A stretch of DNA of 64,000 bases, from contig JAKJXP020000018.1 of the NCBI GenBank assembly GCA_022225965.2, positions 372,001 to 436,000 on the forward strand. Reading direction: 5' to 3'. Shown here in pieces: positions 56,984-64,000 of the stretch (position 1 is its first letter; the number at the start of each line of letters is the position of its first letter). The DNA is from Diatrype stigma (lineage: Eukaryota; Ascomycota; Sordariomycetes; Xylariales; Diatrypaceae). The notes under the pieces are model-generated. The model was given only the letters and a program-made list of their open reading frames with translations, had not been told where the DNA came from and ran no database searches. The position numbers and the translations under genes are program-made.

Positions 56984-59394
56984 ATGGCGGATGCAACAGA
57001 AGTAAGTGTTATTATGGATTCTCCTTTGCTCGCATCTATTCCATGCTTTCGGATGCCCATACCCCCATATTCCGCGGTCCCTGCTTTCGCATCTAGCTCC
57101 TACATCGGCGCGAAGATACAGTGGGCATGAGGTTCAAGCGAGTGCTTAGTAGCCCGGGTTCCGTTGTTGTGGATTATTCTATATTTCTACACTCCAACAC
57201 ATCGTGCACCACGACGGAAATCACGATGATGGAAGAGCTGCAAGCCCTCTAGAAGCCTGCATGCCTGCTCTGAGGTACCTGCTCTAGTTGGTTACTGCGC
57301 CTTCTGACTGATCGTTTGGTGTTCCGTCAAATTGCGCTGGTGTTGCCCCTCCATCCACCTATGAGGTAGTCAGTCACTACCCCTCCACCAAAAGTTTAGC
57401 GACGGGTCCGGGGCACGCCTAAGCGCATCTGTATCTGCATATATACCTCAGGGCTGCATATATATACGCACATTTACATAAAACATATACACCAAATCTA
57501 TGCCCCTGCCCCCATCAACCCCCGTCGAACCCCCCCCCCCAACCCCACGCTGTTCTGCTCTTGTCGTCAGAGGTGTCGGGCTAGTCAGACTAGCAAGTGG
57601 GCAGTTCTGCTCTTCGCTGCTCTTCTGCCTTGTGCCCTGCTTTTGTGTGTTATCGTGGGACTGTTATCGTGTTATCCGGGCACGCCTACCTCGCACGCCC
57701 CTCTTTTCCGCCTTAGCAAGTGCCAAGTCGTCAGCCGGAACCCACCGCCAAAAACAGATCCAAACACAACGAAGAGTCATAACTACTGGACCCGACCTAC
57801 CTACACTACCTACACACTGGACACAACGGAAAAACCCTATGCTGATCGCCTCCAACCGGCGAAATTCAACCACGTTTCTCGGATCATCTACCTCGTTGTA
57901 CCATTTGTGGATTCGTTACGAACGATCACCACGGGACAACTTGTGTATTCTTTCTTCGTATTCTTACTGAGTCATACATCTTTACTAACGTGAGCCTCAA
58001 CCTCTCAGGACCGCCCCTCCCTCCCTGAACGCAAACAACGAAAATCAGTCGTCTTCAATTCAGAGGCCATAGTCGTTCAAGCAGACGGCAAAGTCACCAC
58101 CATGGCGTCCACCGAAGAGACCAACACCGCCCAGTCGCATACTCCCCGTACGCCACCGCTGTCTGCCGCTCTGGAGGCTTCTGCTGATCTGAAGGAAGCC
58201 CGCCCCGACGAGCAGCTTGCCCCAGAGCAGCCTGCTGAAGATGGCGGTCTCGATCTCACCATGAAGAAAAAGAAGAAGAAGAAGACCGAGGATGCTGATG
58301 GAGCCGAGCCTGCCGATGGTGCCGCTGATGATGGAGGTCTGGATCTGAGTATGAAGAAGAAGAAGAAGAAGAAGGCCGCAAAAGATGACGACTTCGCCGC
58401 CAAGCTTGCAGCTCTTGATCTGGAGAAGAATGGAGAAGCCGAAGGAGCCAAGCCGGCGAAGGACGACGAGCAATCGGGCGATATGGAGAAGGGCACTGGC
58501 ATTTGGCAGCATGACGAGTCCCGTCCTGTCAGCTACGATTTGTTGCTTGGACGTTTCTTCAGCCTGCTGGCCCAGAAGAACCCAGATCACGCTATGAGCG
58601 GCTCACGAAGCTACAAGATCCCGCCTCCTCAGTGCATGCGTGAAGGAAACAAGGTAATTATCAGCATCGCGTCCCCTGCGCTCCGGTCTATCATCAGAGT
58701 CGTCGATTTTCAAACAGAGTTTCTGATTGCAATGTAAAACAGAAAACGATCTTCGCCAACATCCAGGAGATCTGCAAGCGCATGAAGCGTACGGAGGAAC
58801 ACGTTACGGCTTATCTCGTATGATCCCCTCTTACCCAGTAGTAAAATTAGCCGAAGAACGGTCGCTAACATAATGTGCAGTTTGCTGAGTTGGGTACCAG
58901 CGGTTCCGTCGACGGTAGCAGACGACTCGTTATCAAGGGTCGTTTCCAGCAGAAGCAACTGGAGACAGTTCTGCGAAAATACATCAGTACGCCTCTTCGG
59001 TCTCGTTTCATTTTGACTCATTCACTGACCCGTTATAGTCGAATATGTCACATGCAAAACTTGCCGCTCACCAGATACTGTGCTGAGCAAGGGAGAGGTA
59101 AGCATTATTTATATCACCCTTCTGGGGTCCCTCGTCACTGCGCCCCCTGGGCCTATCCCAATTGATTGTCACCCCCAATAATAAATTTCCCAATCAAGTG
59201 TACCACCTCATGTTACAGTTGACTCGGGAATTATATTACCCTTCCACCACTCTGTTTAACCACTTGACTAACTGTCCTGCTAGAACCGTCTGAGCTTCGT
59301 CACGTGCAACTCCTGTGGATCCCGCCGTTCGGTCACCGCCATCAAGGTTGGTTTCTCGGCCCAAGTCGGAAAGAGAAAGAAGATGCAGGGTTAG
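56984..59394 (+). CDS. sui3: Translation initiation factor eIF2 subunit beta
   Basis: Six exons: 56984-57001, 58009-58653, 58743-58817, 58881-58986, 59039-59097 and 59284-59394, giving 337 residues. Two lysine blocks (about 92-98 and 122-128), each after GGLDL(T/S)M, correspond to the K-boxes that bind eIF5 and eIF2B; eIF2-beta usually has three, so one is missing or degenerate. The core reads [16 protein letters not shown] and [21 protein letters not shown] zinc ribbon follows with Cys287, Cys290, Cys309 and Cys312 (CKTC...CNSC). It is part of the eIF2 trimer that brings initiator tRNA to the 40S subunit and influences start-codon choice. Exon 1 encodes only MADATE, which matches fungal orthologues; the first intron is then 1007 nt, with a CTAAC branch site at about 57984 and a CTCTCAG acceptor. 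Initiation at 58102 in exon 2 would give a shorter protein but loses the conserved RKSVVF segment. Confidence 0.93.
57002..58008 (+). other. Exceptionally long first intron (1007 nt) of eIF2-beta
   Basis: It begins GTAAGT and ends TCTCAG. The interior has a run of eleven C at 57530-57540 and an open frame at 57500-57970 without any domain. No clear box C/D or H/ACA snoRNA was found by eye. Confidence 0.8.
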
Positions 59395-61273
59395 GTTGGC
59401 TATTGTGTCATGGTTGGACCGGCATTCGTCTATGTGTGGTGTTGGTTGCTCTGCTAGGGCTCTGGGTCACGGTCAGTAGATATGGTTATGCTCGACTTGA
59501 CGAGGCGTTCGTAGTGAATACACTGGTTTGCTTGGGTCTATTTAGTAAATATGAGATGTATAACCTGATTGCTTCTGTGGACTGAAATGCTGACCCGATA
59601 TATAAACCATAATGACATGGCATAGAACTGCACAAGACCATGTTCAGAGATGTAGGAGGATGACACCAATGGAATCATTTCCAAGGGCCTGCGAAGCTTT
59701 ACCGAATATAAAATCTTAGCGAGGTCTCCGGGACGAACCATCTCATTTCCCGAGATTCCATGTTTCTCTACTACATATTGAATCATGACATCATACGACA
59801 CGCTTATAACTCCAAAATAACAGCAGCAATGAAGGCCATTGGGTTGCCAGAGCTTCTCGAAATCATGATGTACTTGTCTAGTATGCAAATACTATACACT
59901 TCCGCCTAGAGAGTCTGTCGTACCTGACATACGGTCAGCCAAACGAGATGATTTCAGAAGGCCCTCTTGCTAAACCCCGACTGGAACAGCCACTGGTCAC
60001 CACAACTTACCTAGTTATCATCGAGGTCTTTTTGTTCCTCTCCGGCCACCTGCATCTAGGCCCCGACGAGCCCTCTGCCGCCGTACAACGATACCACGAG
60101 TACTTGCCAGCTACATCGCACACCCTCGAGAAGGAGACGGCTTTCAAAGGGCCCGAAGCTAAGCTTCGGAAGCTTAACTGACGGAGGATGTCTGCCATGC
60201 CAGATTGTGTACCCGATCTGCCAGTAAGTCCTTGACACCCATGCTATTATGTTCGAAACCTCCTATAATCCTTGAGTTCCTTGGTATCGAGGTATACTGG
60301 AAGTGGCCATCACGAACATGGACCGAATGGGGTTTAGACAAGATTCGCAAATCCTTTGTTTTCGAACTCTGAACAATGAGTCCATCTGCCAAATGCCTCC
60401 ATTGGTTGATTGGCAAGGCTCAACATACGACCAAACTTCTTCATGTTATGCTCCGAGGCCTACTACGTACTAGCATTTCGTGTGGCGAGAATCAGAAATT
60501 CCGGGGAGAGGTGGAGAAGCATTTCACGGCGGCATACCGGTTTAGGGGGGGCAAGAACATAGGAAGTGGAGCCTGCGGCACGGCAGTCATCTATTTACAC
60601 TGAAACCAATCCTAAAGGGGTAGGAGCCCGGAAGGCTATAGTTACACGCGGATTTGACGCCGATTCCGAAACGTCGATAGTCATCAAGATTGCCCGTTGG
60701 ACCTCGGTGCGAGGGGCAGAGAATTGCGAAGTTGACGATGTGGAGATCCCGAAAGAGTCAGATACCGAGAAGCGTCTAATACAGAGTCGGGCACACCCAT
60801 ATCTGGTTGACGGCAGTAGGTATTTCAGACGATCTTAGGATCATAATTCGTAGGCGTTAGGTGGTTGATAGGGAGGAACGTCTAGGATTTGCGGAGCCTT
60901 TGCAAACCTGCTACAATGCAGTCTTGAACCATAACTACAGCGGCCAGCTACGCGAGCCTTAGCCATCCTGCACTACAGTATGAGATCACTTATCAACTGG
61001 GCCGAGTAATTGGCAGCATATTCGATGGGGATATCAGCCGAACTGGAAATGTCATTGGGTCTTCTGTAAGACAATGCCACAATGGAATCGATACAACAAT
61101 GCCTCTATTTGAACATAGGATCGTTACAATAGCAATGTTGCGGAACAAAGGGGTTGTTAAAGGTGCCTGAACAACTATATAGCGTTCCTCCGCATCACAT
61201 CCATAATCTATGGATGTCTCCCTCTTGGCTGATTGCAAGCTTGGACTAATATCAACACACATATCCTGCAAAT
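59395..61273. other. Region between eIF2-beta and the SWIM protein gene
   Basis: About 1.9 kb with the eIF2-beta 3' flank, a 77-codon frame starting with ATG at 59948 that has no recognisable domain, and a kinase-like broken frame at 60376-60838 (listed separately). Nothing else is supported. Confidence 0.5.
60376..60838 (+). pseudogene. Possible protein kinase-like remnant split across two frames
   Basis: In one frame the segment FRGGKNIGSGACGTAV (60541-60588) looks like a kinase glycine loop. In the next frame VIKIAR (60680-60697) and ESDTEKRLIQSRAHPYLV resemble the beta-3 lysine strand and the alpha-C region of fungal kinases, in the right order. No convincing intron joins the two frames, and no catalytic loop (HRD/DFG) follows before stops. 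It may be a decayed gene fragment. Chance resemblance is possible. Confidence 0.3.
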
Positions 61274-61723
61274 ATGAAGAACCTAAACACAGCTCTCCTA
61301 GAAGCGCGCAAACGCGCATCGAACGGCAGGTACCGAGTCAAGAGCCAGCACACAGGATGTACCGGTATCGTATCAAAGAGGGGCACAGGGACTCCCACCA
61401 ACCTGACCATAAAGCACGCGATAAACTGCGACTGCCTGGACGTGCGGCTGACCGACCTCTGCAAGCACGCCAACCGCATGGTCAGGCAGGGCCGCGTGCA
61501 GCGTGCTAGGAAGTTCGATCTAGTGCTCGCGCTGAAGCTCCGCTCCCGGCTCCCGCGGGCTCTGAGGCTGAGGCACGCGGGGGGACAGGCTAGGGAGATG
61601 GCAGATGATGGGGAGGATGAAGATGTGCTCAGGGTGATCGAATTCAACGGTGATCAGACTCTCACGGAGATGTGGAACAGCCCGGAAGCGTATCGGAAGA
61701 GGAAGGTCTGGCAGGACTGGTAA
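61274..61723 (+). CDS. Small basic protein with a SWIM-type zinc finger motif
   Basis: A single-exon frame of 149 residues starting at ATG 61274. The segment INCDCLDVRLTDLCKHANRM holds Cys52, Cys54, Cys63 and His65, spaced as CxC-x8-CxH, which fits the SWIM zinc-binding pattern. It is preceded by a basic region (KSQHTGCTGIVSKRG) and followed by an Arg/Leu-rich helix-forming part, an acidic patch (DDGEDEDV) and a Trp-containing tail. SWIM motifs occur in Sws1/Zswim7 recombination proteins, MULE-type transposases and plant FAR1-like factors; the short length argues against an intact transposase. No function can be assigned. It could be a free-standing gene or the surviving end of a larger one. 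No neighbour suggests a role. Confidence 0.6.
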   Translation: MKNLNTALLEARKRASNGRYRVKSQHTGCTGIVSKRGTGTPTNLTIKHAINCDCLDVRLTDLCKHANRMVRQGRVQRARKFDLVLALKLRSRLPRALRLRHAGGQAREMADDGEDEDVLRVIEFNGDQTLTEMWNSPEAYRKRKVWQDW

Positions 61724-63354
61724 GACTGCATCGGGCTTTATCGTCGCGCTATCATCGTAAGAGTCCGGTAGAGCAGGCTTTGTTAATAGTCAACACTGTT
61801 AATTTTTGGAATGTGATACCTTGGAGATGATCTTGGTAGGAATCGGTCTCTGAACTATGATTATACGAAAGAAGAATGCTATGGCGGGTCGTCCTAGTGT
61901 CTCTACAGCATTGAACAGACTCAGCTAACAGCAACCCCATCTCGGTACACCGTAGGGTATGGTCAAGGAATATCGGGATCTGGTGTCATTCTCCGTCCTT
62001 GACAAATAGAGTTCAGGAACGAGTAGTCACGAACTGGCAATAGTTGAGGTCTCTCAACCTCGCGACATGCTTCCAGCAATTTCAACATAAAAATCGCGAG
62101 AGGTGCCACCTGGATGATAAATCGAGACTAACTTGTGATTAGCTGGTAATTCATGGGCATCTAGGACGCTCTAGGACGTCAAACAACGTAGCTTTGCTCC
62201 ACGAAGCCCCATCACCGCTGCCGACCACCATCTAGGTTTTGCAAGTGGACATGGACGGTGGCCGCCCTTTCGGTAGTTACGATGGTGGAGTTGGCCAACG
62301 CTATAGCACCCCGCTAAGTAGGAGCAAGTGCAATCAAGTTTGACGTTTGATAGAGAATACGGGAAAGACGGAGCTCAGATCGGATGCTACATCCACAGCA
62401 CAGCCATAGATCAAAAGAAACGTTACATCCACTCCCTTGCCCAATAGCACATATACTATCAGCGGATAACAGAAAATACCATTAGAATTCTTTGTGCCTG
62501 AAATATTCCTGGTATACATATATACATAAACCCAAATACTGTGATATCCAACTACTCGGTACCTACTTTATGTATTGCAGATTACTGGTTGTAGATTGCT
62601 TGAACATGCCTAGTGCTCATTAGATAAGATACGGTATTATAAAACGGGGGGGGGGGGGCAAGGGCTGAGGTGGAGGTAAGGCCATAGGTAATGCATTATA
62701 TGGTTGCCCTTCCCGAGATATCACCATTCCCTTGATTGGCTGCTTCTTCTCTCTAATAAATGGACCGCGTTCGTTTCGGCACGACCGCTTCAGAATCGGG
62801 CTCAAACCTGTCAAGGGTCAAAGACCCACCAGAGTACGAGATATTCGTACCCGTCGCAACTACATACATACCGTACATACTCCATACTTCGTCGGTAGGT
62901 AGCCTTCGGACATATTAATACTGGTTGTCTGATTGGCGGAAGCCCACAGTTGCCGGCGGTGATGGCTTATAGCGGAAAGGGACCCCATGGCCTAGAATCT
63001 AAGTTGTGGAGCTTCGGCACCCTTCTAGCGCCAACCCCTGAACTTCCGGGCCACGATACCCCATTCCGCCCCCGTGCCGGCTATGCGTTGATAGAAGCTG
63101 AGTTTTGCAATACGAGGTTTCATTCCGACTCCACCAGCGAAGTTTTCTAGAACCACCTCGTGATGCTTTTGGTATCCCAGGTATATAACGACCAGCCCAC
63201 CATGGACGCATACACTGGTTATGTTGGACCGAAGTTATTGGAGCCTGTCACTCGTTCGTTCACAGCAAGCAGCCACACTCGTTGATCATTGTGTATTCAT
63301 CATCAGTTTATAATACCATATTTTAATTGCCGCAACCCTCAGATTTCGGGGAGG
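61724..63354. other. Intergenic region before the peroxidase gene
   Basis: About 1.6 kb with no credible gene. A run of thirteen G lies at 62646-62658 and TACC/GGTA motifs near 62560-62570 and 62860-62900. The last part must hold the peroxidase promoter. Confidence 0.55.
62646..62658. repeat. Poly-G tract (13 G)
   Basis: A mononucleotide run in non-coding DNA. Its exact length is prone to sequencing error. Confidence 0.9.
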
Positions 63355-63947
63355 ATGAAAAGGCAAATTTATGCCGGAATCGGCCTCCTACACGCCGGCT
63401 CGGCCGTGGCCGAATATATCTGGCCGTCAAAGATCGACTACCTGGAAGATGTTGTGATGCTTCAGACCGGTTATATACACATGGGTTTCTCGGATGGTAA
63501 GTAGAGCTGGGTTTATAGACATGCGCGCAAGCACTAATAGTCCTACAGCCGTGAGGCCCTGTTCGTTTGGGTCAAATTCCATAGATACCCAGAATGCAGC
63601 AGAATGGGTGCGTACGGGATTCCACGACATGGCGACGCATGATGCTGCTACCAAGACCGGAGGCCTGGACGCATCCATCCTGTTCGAATGGGACCGCCCC
63701 GAAAACCCAGGCCGCGCCTTCAACAACACGCTCGGCTTCATGAAGAATTTCTACTCGGTGAGGTCGTCAGCGTCGGACCTAGTGGCCCTCGGTGTGGTCG
63801 CGGCAATACAAATGTGTGACGGCCCGTGGATACCATTTCGCACCGGCAGAATCGATGCGGCAGAAGCTGGGCCATCAGGAGTGCCTGAGCCTACTCAGGA
63901 TATAGAGACACATACGGAAAAGTTTGCCAAGGCCGGCTTCAACACAA
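63355..63947 (+). CDS. Secreted haem peroxidase, 3' end beyond the window
   Basis: Two exons are visible: 63355-63496 and 63549-63947. A GTCAGT donor at 63948 starts an intron that leaves the window, so only the first 180 codons are present. The first 19 residues (MKRQIYAGIGLLHAGSAVA) form a signal peptide. The haem-peroxidase core shows distal Arg69 and His73 in AAEWVRTGFHDMATHD, then GGLDASILFEWDRPENPG, a calcium-type segment, and GRIDAAEAGPSGVPEP. The proximal histidine region (expected after GFNTS) would lie in the next exon. This is the PF00141 plant/fungal peroxidase superfamily, in the branch of ascomycete secreted peroxidases, which use hydrogen peroxide to oxidise phenolics. A reading that ignores the last donor would give a false stop near the window end. 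Confidence 0.88.
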
Positions 63948-64000
63948 GTCAGTGGCCTGCTATATATGACTGCATTGCCTGCATACTTACACACTGATAG

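Noticed and set aside
57200..57290. Possible box C/D snoRNA in the eIF2-beta intron
   Set aside because: A GATGATG and a later CTGA occur about 50 nt apart, but the C box is imperfect and no terminal stem pairs.
60993..61319. 108-codon minus-strand frame
   Set aside because: Overlaps the start of the SWIM protein gene in antisense and has no domain.

Overview
This window reads as nuclear DNA of a filamentous ascomycete, most likely a Sordariomycete. Coding exons are GC-rich and are broken by short GT...AG introns with CTAAC/CTGAC-like branch sites. Every recognisable protein is a fungal orthologue: a Ras2/RasB GTPase, an ApsA/Num1-type cortical anchor, UBC12, Ilv5, Dpb2, indoleamine 2,3-dioxygenase and eIF2-beta. 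Between genes there are long stretches without credible ORFs, peppered with TACC/GGTA tetranucleotides and the palindrome TACCTAGGTA. No bacterial, viral or plasmid signal was seen. The species cannot be named from the sequence alone.

Layout. 1-7.1 kb: gene-free, repeat-peppered. 7.1-8.0 kb (-): Ras2/RasB GTPase. 8.0-13.3 kb: gene-free, with tandem-repeat clusters. 13.3-14.1 kb (-): HAD-type haloacid dehalogenase. 14.1-22.4 kb: gene-free. 22.4-26.9 kb (+): large coiled-coil/PH protein with an in-frame 87-nt intron. 29.0-29.8 kb (+): UBC12. 31.2-32.8 kb (+): ketol-acid reductoisomerase. 33.6-35.4 kb (+): serine racemase/threonine dehydratase-like enzyme. 35.4-42.2 kb: AT-richer and gene-free, with an assembly gap, one tRNA and a long degenerate inverted repeat around it. 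42.2-45.1 kb (-): DNA polymerase epsilon subunit B, divergent from an uncharacterised probable mitochondrial protein (45.5-46.4 kb, +); their shared promoter carries two MluI cell-cycle boxes. 46.9-49.1 kb (+): Ser/Thr/Pro-rich mucin-like protein. 50.1-52.1 kb (+): indoleamine 2,3-dioxygenase. 53.1-53.4 kb: possible remnant of an ABC ATPase. 53.6-54.2 kb (-): isochorismatase-family hydrolase. 55.3-55.7 kb (-): small membrane protein resembling Mim2. 57.0-59.4 kb (+): eIF2-beta with a 1-kb first intron. 60.4-60.8 kb: kinase-like remnant. 61.3-61.7 kb (+): small SWIM zinc-finger protein. 63.4 kb to the window end (+): secreted haem peroxidase, cut by the window edge.

The genes are mostly housekeeping (translation, neddylation, branched-chain amino acid synthesis, replication, signalling) and do not form an obvious biosynthetic cluster. 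I found no complete unknown multi-gene system. The parts most worth a second look are the inverted-repeat element around the tRNA, the replication-type promoter between dpb2 and its neighbour, the small SWIM protein, the paired palindromes upstream of the dioxygenase, and the unusually long introns. Exon borders were worked out by hand from splice signals, reading-frame continuity and family conservation; no search was run.
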